Source: Oscillospiraceae bacterium (GTDB lineage Bacteria > Bacillota > Clostridia > Oscillospirales > Oscillospiraceae). Taken from it: DNA of 64,000 nucleotides. Positions 26,149-34,392 of the stretch are shown piece by piece. The stretch covers positions 30,115 through 94,114 of the forward strand of contig JAFWDQ010000016.1 in NCBI GenBank assembly GCA_017516065.1, written 5' to 3'. The notes under the pieces are model-generated. The model worked only from the letters and a program-made list of their open reading frames with translations. It made no database searches and was not told the DNA's origin. The stretch's first letter is position 1. Every line of letters begins with the position of its first letter. A program made the position numbers and the translations under genes.

Positions 26149-28667
26149 CGGTCGTCACCCCTCTCTCCATCGTCCGTTTGCACGGTCTCGAGCAGCTCCT
26201 CCCGGGACAGGCCCAGCAGCCGCTCCTTTTCCTCCAGATTATCGCGGATATAGGCGATGCAGAGCAGATAGACCACCACGGCGATGATGGCGACGATCCA
26301 CAGGACGAGAAGGACCAGCTTGGCGTTGATGCTGAACATCAGGACACACAGGACCACCGGCACCAGGATGAGGAGCAGGAAACCCGTCCGCACCCGGCGG
26401 TGGTAGAGCGCGCGGAAGCGCTCCGCCCTGCGGAGCATGGCCTCCCGGGATTGCGGCTCCCGCGCCAAGACCCGCAGCACCCGGTCCAGCCGGGTGAAGG
26501 AGCGCACGGTCCCGTTCTCCTCGCAGAGCATCAGGCCCGTCTCCTCCAGCCGCCGGTCAAACATCCGGTTCAGATTCACCAGTAGCGGCCGGATACACAG
26601 ACCGATAAACAGCCCCACCAACAGGAAGATCAGCAGCTTGCAGAGGTCTTCCACATAGAGATTCCCGTACATCCCGGCGATGGACTCCCGCATGGCGCCC
26701 ACGCTGTAGGAGAACGGAAGGAAGGGATGGATCCGCTGGAAGAACTGGGGGGTCATCTCGATGGGGAACGTACCGGAGGAGCCGGGGATCTGCAAAATGA
26801 CCAGAACGACGCACAGGGCCTTACCCACGTGCTTGAACGTCAGGGCCAGGGTGTAGATCAGATTGACATAGACAAGGGAGGTCACCAGTCCCGCCCCGAT
26901 CAGCGCGCCGGGATGGACACACTGCACCTTCAGCAGGAAGATATCTCCCAGGCAGATGATCAGCGCCTGGATCAGCCCCACGGAGATGAACAGCAGCCAG
27001 CGGCCGAGGTAGGACTGCGTGGTGGTGAAGGACCGGATCTTTTCGTCCCGGTCCACCTCCAACTTGAATACGGCGATGAGCACGATGCCGCTGACCCAGA
27101 TGGCCAGATTGGAGAAGAAGGGCGTCATGCCGGAGCCATAGTTTTCCACGGGGAAAAGCGCCTGCGTATCCAGCTCGATGGGAGAGGACATGAAATCCGC
27201 CGCCTGTTCGGCGTCCATATGGGTCAGCGCCAGAACATCCTGATAGGCCTGGGAGCTGAGGATGGCGTCCAGATCCGTCTGCACGTCCCGCAGATGATCG
27301 GTCAGCTCCTCCTTCAGGACCGTGATATCGTTCACGGCGGTGCGCGTCTGCTCCAGGCAGTCGCGCAGATTGCCGGTGAGGCTCTGCAGCTCCTCCGCGG
27401 CCCGGTCCGCCTCCGTCAGGCACAGTTCCAGCGTATCGAAGGCCTGATCCAGGTCGTCCATCCGCTGCTCCAGCTCCGGCGTGAGATCGGTGCGCTGATC
27501 GTGGATCGCCTGACTCGTATCGCGGATGGTTTTGCTGAGCATGTCGGAGAGATCGTCCAGATCGTCGACGGCGTTCTGGAGCGCCGTACTGGTCCCCTCC
27601 AGCTCCGACAGGACCCACCGCTGCCGCTCGTTTTCCACCTGCAGCGTCTCGATGGCATCCGACAGCAGCTTATGGAAGGGCAGCAGCTGCGCCAACGCCT
27701 GGCACCGCGCCAGAACGTCCTCCGTGCGCTTGGCCAGGTCCTCCGTCGCGTAAATCGCGCTGTCCAGATAGTCGGTCGTCCGCCGGACCTGCCGGTCCAG
27801 CTCGTCGATATCGGCCAACGCCTGCACATCCAGCGCGGAAAGCGTTTCCTCTGCCTGAGCCAGGGTGTCGTCCGCGTTGTCGGAGAAGGCGGCCAGCTCC
27901 GTCCGGCAGCTTGCCAGGAGGACCCGCCCGTCCGCCAGGGACTGCTGCCCGTCCGCCGCCGCCGAGCGGGTGGCGGCCAGCAGCGTGTCCGTCCGGTCCA
28001 GCAGGACAAAGCAGCTTTCATAGGGGTCCGTCGCCTGCCCGTTGTCCGACAGCAGCCAGATGATCTCCGAGAGCTGTCTGTGGAGGTCCTGCTCCATGTC
28101 GGACACGTCGTCCGCGGTCTGACCGGCGGCATCCTCTATGACCCCCACCACCGCCTCGGTGGCCACGGACAGGAAGGTGCTGTTGATCTCCTCCTGGATG
28201 GCGGAGGCGCCGGCGTCCGTGACCTTGGGTGCGATGGCGTTCGCTTTTTCGTTGAGGTAATAGTCGATGGTGGGGTCGCCGACCTTACCGTCCAGGATAC
28301 TGATGAGCTCCGCGCTGAAATTCTCCGGAATGATCAGCGCGGCGTAGTATTCGCCGGCCTTGACGCCGGTGATGGCCTCCTCCTCCGTACAGAAGACCCA
28401 CCCTAACTTGTCGTCGTCCCGGAGCCCGTCCACGATGCTGTCGCCCACGTTGACGGAGCCGGTGAGTTCATTGTACGCGCCCTGATCGTTGCTGACCACG
28501 GCGATGGGGATGCCGCTGGTGTTGCTGTAGGGATCCATGTTGGCAAGGATATTGCACCAGGCGTACAGGGAGGGGATCAGGCACACGCCGATCACCGTCA
28601 CCAGCGCGAAGAAATTCCGGCAGATTCGCCCAACGTCCCGTGTATAGATCCGGAAGATGGTTTTCAT
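26145..28667 (-). CDS. YhgE/Pip-family membrane protein (first of tandem pair)
   Basis: 840 residues, same layout as its neighbour: anchor FALVTVIGVCLIPSLYAWCNI, then MDPYSNTSGIPIAVVSNDQGAY, a long coiled helical ectodomain, and ABC-2-type membrane helices. It has an extra C-terminal part of about 110 residues with two more hydrophobic segments (FLLLILVPVVLCVLMFSIN and LVLLVLWIVAIIAVVVYLL). AAAGGAGG lies before the ATG. The two proteins may form a heterodimer, as ABC-2-like halves do; this is inference. Confidence 0.9.
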   Translation of the reverse strand: MKTIFRIYTRDVGRICRNFFALVTVIGVCLIPSLYAWCNILANMDPYSNTSGIPIAVVSNDQGAYNELTGSVNVGDSIVDGLRDDDKLGWVFCTEEEAITGVKAGEYYAALIIPENFSAELISILDGKVGDPTIDYYLNEKANAIAPKVTDAGASAIQEEINSTFLSVATEAVVGVIEDAAGQTADDVSDMEQDLHRQLSEIIWLLSDNGQATDPYESCFVLLDRTDTLLAATRSAAADGQQSLADGRVLLASCRTELAAFSDNADDTLAQAEETLSALDVQALADIDELDRQVRRTTDYLDSAIYATEDLAKRTEDVLARCQALAQLLPFHKLLSDAIETLQVENERQRWVLSELEGTSTALQNAVDDLDDLSDMLSKTIRDTSQAIHDQRTDLTPELEQRMDDLDQAFDTLELCLTEADRAAEELQSLTGNLRDCLEQTRTAVNDITVLKEELTDHLRDVQTDLDAILSSQAYQDVLALTHMDAEQAADFMSSPIELDTQALFPVENYGSGMTPFFSNLAIWVSGIVLIAVFKLEVDRDEKIRSFTTTQSYLGRWLLFISVGLIQALIICLGDIFLLKVQCVHPGALIGAGLVTSLVYVNLIYTLALTFKHVGKALCVVLVILQIPGSSGTFPIEMTPQFFQRIHPFLPFSYSVGAMRESIAGMYGNLYVEDLCKLLIFLLVGLFIGLCIRPLLVNLNRMFDRRLEETGLMLCEENGTVRSFTRLDRVLRVLAREPQSREAMLRRAERFRALYHRRVRTGFLLLILVPVVLCVLMFSINAKLVLLVLWIVAIIAVVVYLLCIAYIRDNLEEKERLLGLSREELLETVQTDDGERGDDR

Positions 28668-28720
28668 CGGTGCCCTCCTTTCCCCGCCGCCGCAGTTTTA
28701 ATAAGATGGATATTTTATTT

Positions 28721-28749
28721 ATTATATCAGGTTCTTTTTTCAGTTTCCA
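28721..28749 (-). promoter_or_regulatory. Promoter of the yhgE pair
   Basis: Minus-strand TGGAAA (28749-28744), 17 bases, TATAAT (28726-28721) with an upstream TG (extended -10). Confidence 0.6.
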
Positions 28750-28835
28750 TAATAAAAATCAAAATACGCAAAAAAATCGGCAGACAGCCCGTTTTTCCCG
28801 TGGGGACGAGCAGCCCGACCCGAAAAATTTTGTGG

Positions 28836-28864
28836 TAGAAACGGCGGGACAACTTTGCTATAAT
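28836..28864 (+). promoter_or_regulatory. Promoter of the three-gene signalling operon
   Basis: TAGAAA (28836-28841), 17 bases, TATAAT (28859-28864). The -10 covers the most upstream possible ATG (28863), so that ATG cannot be the start. Confidence 0.65.
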
Positions 28865-28901
28865 GATTGCGATGAAAAAAAGACGCGGGGAGGGAGCAAC
28901 G

Positions 28902-30572
28902 GTGGCGAAGCGACGGGTCCTCTGGCATGTGCTGCTGGCGGTGGCCCTGCTGCTTCTCGCCTCCTGGCTCCGGGCCATGCGGGACGTAGAACTGCCGCTG
29001 CTGGAGGCCGCCCGGCTCACCGCTATCTTCGGCATCTACTGCGGCGCGATCCTGGCCTGGGGCGTATCTCTGCGGCGGCGCATCATGCACCGTCAGCTGC
29101 AGCGGTATCTGCAGATCTCCATCGCCGCCATGCTCTTCTGGCTCTTTGTCCTGACGCTGAAAAACAACGTGTTCGTCCCCGGCCTCCCCGTGAGCCGGTT
29201 CTGCTGGTACCTGTTCTACATCGGATTGATCCTGCTGCCTCTGCTGAACCTGTTCTCGGCGCTGTGGATCGGCAGGGAGGAGGACCGGCCGCCGGACAGA
29301 CGGTACCGGCTTCTCTGGCTCCCATCTCTGGCCCTCATCGCCGGGACCCTGACCAATGACCTCCACCAGCTGGCCTTCCGCTTCCCCGGCGGCGTCGAGA
29401 ACTGGCGGGACGCCTATATCCACGGGCCGCTGTACTATATTGACGTGGCATGGATCACGTTCCTGATCCTGGCCATGCTCTTCACGCTGTTCCGCCGCAG
29501 CCGGATCCCGGAGGTGCGCCGGCGGATCTGGCAGCCGGTGGTCTTCCTGCTCATCGGCGTGGTCTACATGGTGTTCTGTATCGCTTTTCCCTCCAGCGGC
29601 GTGGGCTTTATCGAGACGACTGCCATGTTCTGCGCCCTGGACGTGGGGGTCTGGGAGAGCTGTATCCAGACGGGACTGATCCCCTCAAACGCCGCCTATC
29701 GAGAGCTGTTTGCCGCCTCCACCATCGGCGCGCAGATCGCGGACCGGGACTATGTGGTCCGCTACAGCTCAGATCGGGCCCGGCCTCTGTCCGCAGCCAC
29801 CCTGCGGCAGACGGAGAGCGCCCCGGTGCTGCTGGAGGGCAGCACCTACCTGCGCAGCATGGACATCTCCGGCGGCCATGCCCTGTGGCTGGACGACAAG
29901 TCAACCATGGACCGGCTGCTGACCCGTCTCCGGGAGACCCAGGACCGGCTGGCGGAGAACAACGACCTGCTCCAGGCGGAACTGGCGCTGAAAAAATCCC
30001 GGGCCCAGGTGGACGCTCAGAACCGTCTCTACGATCAGGTGGAGAGAGAGATTCGGCCCCAGCTCCAGACGCTGGAAGAGAAACTGCAGACCCTCTCGCC
30101 GGAGGATGAGGACCTGCGGCAGAGTCTGGGCGAGGTCTGCGTCATCGGCGCGTATGCCAAGCGGCGGGCCAACCTGACTCTGCTGGGAGAGAACACCGCC
30201 GACCTGTCCGCCTCGGAGCTGGAACTCTGCATCCGGGAGTCGGTGGACTATCTGTCGGTCAGCGGCGTGGCCTGCAGCTTCAGCAGAAGCGCGGAGGACC
30301 GCCTGGACACGGAGGACGCCAAGCTGGCCTATGACCTCTTTGAGGCGGCGGTGGAGGCGGCCCTGCCCACGCTTTCGTCTCTGCTGGCGGATCTGCAGAC
30401 GAAGGACGGAACTCTGATCCTGAAGCTGGCCTATGAGGATCCGGCGGCGTCCCTGCCGGAGGACTGGGCAAGGGAGCAGATCGCACGGAGAGGAGGCGCC
30501 CTGACCGTGACGGAAGAGGAGAGGACGCGGTACGTCTCCCTGCGTCTGCCGGGAGGAGGGACGCCGTCATGA
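28902..30572 (+). CDS. 7TM sensor with degenerate histidine-kinase-like C-terminus
   Basis: 556 residues from a GTG at 28902, with GGGGAGGG seven bases upstream. The N-terminal half has about seven membrane helices in the order of the HisK-N 7TM family (segments near 5-20, 30-50, 65-83, 95-115, 130-150, 175-195, 215-235). The region after about 325 is a coiled coil (LRETQDRLAENNDLLQAELALKKSRAQVDAQNRLYDQ). The C-terminal 200 residues resemble a kinase core (GEVCVIGAYAKRRANLTLL) but have no phospho-acceptor His there and no convincing N or G boxes. Likely a signal-sensing pseudokinase for the next protein. It overlaps that gene by four bases. Confidence 0.7.
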   Translation: MAKRRVLWHVLLAVALLLLASWLRAMRDVELPLLEAARLTAIFGIYCGAILAWGVSLRRRIMHRQLQRYLQISIAAMLFWLFVLTLKNNVFVPGLPVSRFCWYLFYIGLILLPLLNLFSALWIGREEDRPPDRRYRLLWLPSLALIAGTLTNDLHQLAFRFPGGVENWRDAYIHGPLYYIDVAWITFLILAMLFTLFRRSRIPEVRRRIWQPVVFLLIGVVYMVFCIAFPSSGVGFIETTAMFCALDVGVWESCIQTGLIPSNAAYRELFAASTIGAQIADRDYVVRYSSDRARPLSAATLRQTESAPVLLEGSTYLRSMDISGGHALWLDDKSTMDRLLTRLRETQDRLAENNDLLQAELALKKSRAQVDAQNRLYDQVEREIRPQLQTLEEKLQTLSPEDEDLRQSLGEVCVIGAYAKRRANLTLLGENTADLSASELELCIRESVDYLSVSGVACSFSRSAEDRLDTEDAKLAYDLFEAAVEAALPTLSSLLADLQTKDGTLILKLAYEDPAASLPEDWAREQIARRGGALTVTEEERTRYVSLRLPGGGTPS

Positions 30573-31870
30573 CAGGTTTCCCGGCCCTTCCCCTCGCAGC
30601 GCGGGCGGTGATTTTGTCCCTGCTTCTTGTGGTGTTTCTCATCCAGTTTTTCTGCCTTGCCATGATGCGGCGGCCCACGCTCCTCCAGGGCATGCTGGCG
30701 CTGCTGCTGGCGGCGGCGGATCTGCTGTTCCTGCTGCCCCTGCTGGGGGGCAGCGCCCCCGGGGCCACGGAGATGCGGCCGCCCCGGGCCCCTGTCTTCC
30801 ATGAGATCTACAGTATGCCCTGGGTGCTGCTGATCGTCCTACTGGCGCTCCTCACGGCCCTGAGCGTGTGGAATGTCGTGTCCCTGCGCAGCCGTATGCG
30901 GCATGCCATCACTCCTGCGGCCATCCAGGAGACCCTGAACAATATGCCCATGGGCCTGTGCTTCTGTCTGCCCAGCGGACAACTGCTGCTGGTCAACCGC
31001 AAGATGGAATCCCTTTGCCAGAGCATAACGGGAGAAGGGCTCCTCAGCGCCCGGCGGTTCTGGTCCCTTCTCAGTGAGCGGGGCAGCGGCGCGCTGACGG
31101 ATGAGAGAGAGTGGATCCGCTCGGCCCGGCTGCCCGACGGCAGCGTCTGGACCTTCACCCGGGAGCAGCTGACGGTGAGGGGCACCACGGTGATCCAGAT
31201 GGTGGCCACGGACACCACCCAGCTGCACCAGGCGGGTCTGGAGCTGCAGGAGCGCAACCGCCAGCTCATCGAGATGAACCGGCGCCTGCGCAGCCACAGC
31301 GAAAATGTGACGGCCCTGACCCGAGCCGAGGAGATCCTGGCCGCCAAGGTCAGGATCCACGACGAACTGGGCCAGACCCTGCTGATATCCCGGGCGTACC
31401 TCACCGGCGCCGCGGCGGCTGAGCCGGCGCAGCTGCTGGATATGTGGCGGCAGAACGTGGCGCTGTTCTACCAGAAGGCCCGGCCCCAGACCACCCTCGA
31501 TCCCGTCAGGCAGATCGAGGACGCGGCCAGGGCGGTGGGGATCCGCATCGTCATGGAGGGGACCCTGCCCCGGGACGAGCCGTCGGTACTGCGGCTCTTC
31601 TTCGCCGCAGCCCGGGAGTGTCTGACCAACGCGGTGCGTCACGCCAACGCCAGCGAGATAACGATCCGGTTCCAGACCCGTCCGCTGGACTATCTGGCGG
31701 TGTTCACCAACAACGGCGTCCTGCCGGAGACCGACGCCATCGTCGAGGGCGGCGGCCTGTCCGGCCTGCGGCGTCAGGTGGAGAAGGCCGGAGGCTCCAT
31801 GGCCGTCAGCGCACGGCCGGTCTTTGCCCTGAAAGTCAGTATTCCGAAGGAAAGAGGTGCCGAGCCGTGA
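30569..31870 (+). CDS. NarL/DegS-type sensor histidine kinase
   Basis: 433 residues. Two or three N-terminal membrane helices (about 10-30, 40-62, 85-105), a PAS-like segment (TLNNMPMGLCFCLPSGQLLLVNRKME), then HisKA_3-type dimerisation with the likely phospho-acceptor in VRIHDELGQTLL. The HATPase has the N box RECLTNAVRHANAS and the G box GGGLSGLRRQVEKAGG. It should phosphorylate the regulator encoded immediately after. Start and stop codons overlap with both neighbours, so stoichiometric expression is expected. Unlike most DegS-type kinases it has a partner 7TM protein in the operon. Confidence 0.88.
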   Translation: MTGFPALPLAARAVILSLLLVVFLIQFFCLAMMRRPTLLQGMLALLLAAADLLFLLPLLGGSAPGATEMRPPRAPVFHEIYSMPWVLLIVLLALLTALSVWNVVSLRSRMRHAITPAAIQETLNNMPMGLCFCLPSGQLLLVNRKMESLCQSITGEGLLSARRFWSLLSERGSGALTDEREWIRSARLPDGSVWTFTREQLTVRGTTVIQMVATDTTQLHQAGLELQERNRQLIEMNRRLRSHSENVTALTRAEEILAAKVRIHDELGQTLLISRAYLTGAAAAEPAQLLDMWRQNVALFYQKARPQTTLDPVRQIEDAARAVGIRIVMEGTLPRDEPSVLRLFFAAARECLTNAVRHANASEITIRFQTRPLDYLAVFTNNGVLPETDAIVEGGGLSGLRRQVEKAGGSMAVSARPVFALKVSIPKERGAEP

Positions 31871-32490
31871 TCAACGTAATGGTAGTGGAGGACCAGGCCA
31901 TGCCCCGTCAGCTCTTCGAGCTGCTCATCCGGCAGAGCCCGAAGTACAATCTGCTCTTCTCCATCGAGACGGCGGCCATGGCGGAGGTCTACTGCATGAA
32001 GAATCCCGTGGACCTGATCCTCATGGACATCTGCACCGCTATGGGGGAGAGCGGCCTGGAGGCGGCGGAGCGGATCAAGCGGCAGTTTCCCCATATCAAG
32101 ATCATCATCGTCACCTCCATGCCGGAGTTCTCCTATATCGAGCGGGCGAAGGCCGCGGGGGTGGAGAGCTTCTGGTACAAGGAGATCAGTAAGGAGCCGA
32201 TTCTGGACCTCATGGACCGGACCATGGCGGGGGAATCCATTTACCCCGACCGGACCCCGGAGCTGAAGCTGGGCAGAGCCAGCAGCTACGACTTTACCGC
32301 CCGGGAGCTCATCGTCCTCCGGGAGCTGACCTCCGGCGACTCGGACACGGAGATCGCCCAACGGCTGAACATGTCCGTCTGGACCGTCCGCAGCCATATC
32401 AGGCACATGCTGGGGAAGACGGGCTTCGAGTCCCGGACCCGGCTGGCGGTGGCAGCCCGGGAGAGCGGACTGGTCATCCTGGGCTACTGA
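31867..32490 (+). CDS. LuxR/NarL-family response regulator
   Basis: 207 residues from a GTG that overlaps the kinase stop (GTGA); AAAGAGGTG lies upstream. Receiver domain with the acidic pair VVEDQ, phospho-Asp in LILMDICTA, Thr in IIVTSMPE and Lys in FWYKEI. C-terminal GerE-type helix-turn-helix: FTARELIVLRELTSGDSDTEIAQRLNMSVWTVRSHIRHMLGKTG. Output is DNA binding; targets unknown. The next gene, a small lipoprotein with its own promoter 56 bases downstream, is a candidate target. Confidence 0.92.
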   Translation: MINVMVVEDQAMPRQLFELLIRQSPKYNLLFSIETAAMAEVYCMKNPVDLILMDICTAMGESGLEAAERIKRQFPHIKIIIVTSMPEFSYIERAKAAGVESFWYKEISKEPILDLMDRTMAGESIYPDRTPELKLGRASSYDFTARELIVLRELTSGDSDTEIAQRLNMSVWTVRSHIRHMLGKTGFESRTRLAVAARESGLVILGY

Positions 32491-32545
32491 CCGGCCCGAA
32501 GGTCAGAAAATGCGGGAATCGCCGCGGAATATACTAAGATTAGTG

Positions 32546-32574
32546 TTGGAAAGACCGGCGGCATCTGCTATAAT
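32546..32574 (+). promoter_or_regulatory. Promoter of the small lipoprotein gene
   Basis: TTGGAA (32546-32551), 17 bases, TATAAT (32569-32574). The leader of about 100 bases contains CGCAAAAGAAGCGCAGCCGG and no recognised riboswitch. Confidence 0.65.
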
Positions 32575-32680
32575 AAACCAAGCGGAAGCGCAAAAGAAGC
32601 GCAGCCGGTCCGGCTGAGATCGCCGGAAGTACGAGACGTATCAGGAATTTGGAATCATGAGAAAGAGAGGACGAAGTTAC

Positions 32681-33115
32681 ATGAAAAAGCTCTGTGCACT
32701 GGCCCTGGTCCTGGCTCTGGCGCTCTGTCTGGCAGCCTGCGGCGGCGGCGGCCAGCCCGACCCCAATCTGGGCAAGTACAACTGCGTGTCCGTGGAATAT
32801 GACGGTGAAGATCTGGGCTCTGACGGCGAGTGGCTGGAACTGCGCGAAAACGGAGAGTGCAGCCTGTTCCTCATCGACAGCCCCGACGACGGCACCTGGA
32901 AGCTGAACGGCAGCGATCTGACTCTGACCTTCTCCTTTGATGACGGCGACGTGACCCTTACGGGGACCCTGGCCGGCGGCATCGCCACCCTTGACATCGA
33001 GGACCTGATCTGCACCTTCGTGCAGGAGGGCAGCGAGGCCGAGGAGCTGTACAACAGCTTCGATGAGATGATCGACAGCATCGACTGGGACGAGGAGCTG
33101 GAGGCAGCCGGCTGA
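32681..33115 (+). CDS. Small secreted lipoprotein, unknown function
   Basis: 144 residues from MKKLCALALVLALALCLAAC, whose lipobox LAAC places the lipidated Cys at residue 20. An upstream in-frame ATG at 32657 is possible but would add a basic leader. The mature part is a small beta-rich domain (VSVEYDGEDLGSDGEWLELRENGECSLFL, GTWKLNGSDLTLTF), reminiscent of lipocalin-like or META-like folds that report energy or ligand binding, and ends in an acidic tail. It lies between a two-component operon and the zinc-ribbon/TPM pair. No function can be named. Confidence 0.75.
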   Translation: MKKLCALALVLALALCLAACGGGGQPDPNLGKYNCVSVEYDGEDLGSDGEWLELRENGECSLFLIDSPDDGTWKLNGSDLTLTFSFDDGDVTLTGTLAGGIATLDIEDLICTFVQEGSEAEELYNSFDEMIDSIDWDEELEAAG

Positions 33116-33162
33116 TCGCGCGGTAAAAAAGAAAACACTCTGCGATTTCTGACGCGGAACAG

Positions 33163-33195
33163 ACAGGGAAACGCCGCGGCGTTTCCCTGTTTTTC
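33163..33195 (+). terminator. Terminator after the small lipoprotein gene
   Basis: A 28-base perfect palindrome (33163-33190), effectively a 12-bp stem with a four-base loop, followed by TTTT. Confidence 0.85.
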
Positions 33196-33248
33196 GCAGA
33201 CAAGACGCCGGCGGCGTCGCGCTGCGATACAGACAGGGAGGTGCGCGT

Positions 33249-34379
33249 ATGCCTGCGCAGGTAACCAACTATAAATGTCCGTCCTGTACCGGACCGCTCC
33301 ACTTTGTGGGGAAGTCCGGTATGCTGGAATGCGACTACTGCGGAACAAAGTATGACGTAGCCCAGATCGAGGCCCTTTACGCTGAGAAGGACCGGAAGGC
33401 GGCGGAGGCCGCTGCTGCGGCGGAGGCCAAGGCAGAGAAGGCCCGGGCCGCCGGTGACGGCGAGGGCTGGGATTTCTCCGGCGCCGGCAGTGATTGGGGC
33501 GCTGAGGGAGAGAAGATGAAGGCCTACAGCTGTCCCTCCTGCGGCGCGGAGCTGATCTGCGATGAGACCACTGCGGCCACCAGCTGTCCTTACTGCGGCA
33601 ATCCCACCATCGTACCGGGACAGTTCAGCGGCACCCTGAAGCCGGATTACGTCATTCCTTTCCGGCTGGAGAAGGAGGCGGCCATCGAGCGGTTGAAGGC
33701 CCACTACAAGGGCAAGCCTCTGCTGCCCAAATCCTTCAAGTCAGCCAACCAGATCCAGAAGATCCGCGGCATCTACGTGCCCTTCTGGCTCTTTGACGGC
33801 GAGGCGGACGTGGATGTCCAGTTCGACGCTACCCGGTCCCATGTTTACCGGACGGGGAAGGAAAGGGTCACCGTGACGGAGCACTATATGGTCCGCCGGG
33901 CGGGCACCGTCCCCTTCGAGATGATCCCCGTGGACGCCTCGTCCAAAATGCCCGACGAGCACATGGACTCCATCGAGCCCTTTGATTACAGCGAGCTCCA
34001 GCCTTTTTCCACAGCCTATCTGCCGGGCTATCTGGCAGACAAATACGACGTGTCCATCCAGGAAAGCGCCGCCCGGGCGGATCTCCGGGCGGAGAACAGC
34101 GCCGTGGCGGCCATGCAGGCGGATGCCAGAGTCGGCTATGAGACCTGTATCCCCGTCAGCCAGCAGGTGATGCTGCGCCGGGGGCAGGTCAAGTACGCGA
34201 TGCTGCCGGTCTGGCTGCTGGACACCAAGTGGAAGGGCAAGGATTTCCTCTTCGCCATGAACGGACAGACCGGCAAGCTGGTGGGTGATCTGCCGGTTTC
34301 CAAGGGCAGGTTCTGGGGCTGGTTCGCCGGCGTCGCCGTGGCGGTGGCGGTGATCCTGAGCCTGGTCATGTTCCTGTAA
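33249..34379 (+). CDS. Double zinc-ribbon protein with C-terminal membrane helix
   Basis: 376 residues. Two TFIIB-like zinc ribbons: YKCPSC...ECDYCG (about 8-34) and YSCPSCGAEL...SCPYCG (about 94-118), separated by an Ala/Lys/Glu helix. A conserved soluble region follows (VIPFRLEKEAAIERLKAHYKGKPLLPKSFK, IYVPFWLFDGEAD, and YAMLPVWLLDTKWKGKDFLFAMNGQTGKLVGDLP) with a final membrane helix. Proteins of this kind occur next to TPM-domain genes in many Firmicutes. Despite the ribbon names there is no sign of a role in transcription; an envelope or membrane stress role is inferred. GGGAGGTGCG precedes the ATG. Confidence 0.8.
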   Translation: MPAQVTNYKCPSCTGPLHFVGKSGMLECDYCGTKYDVAQIEALYAEKDRKAAEAAAAAEAKAEKARAAGDGEGWDFSGAGSDWGAEGEKMKAYSCPSCGAELICDETTAATSCPYCGNPTIVPGQFSGTLKPDYVIPFRLEKEAAIERLKAHYKGKPLLPKSFKSANQIQKIRGIYVPFWLFDGEADVDVQFDATRSHVYRTGKERVTVTEHYMVRRAGTVPFEMIPVDASSKMPDEHMDSIEPFDYSELQPFSTAYLPGYLADKYDVSIQESAARADLRAENSAVAAMQADARVGYETCIPVSQQVMLRRGQVKYAMLPVWLLDTKWKGKDFLFAMNGQTGKLVGDLPVSKGRFWGWFAGVAVAVAVILSLVMFL

Positions 34380-34392
34380 GGAGGTGGAGACG

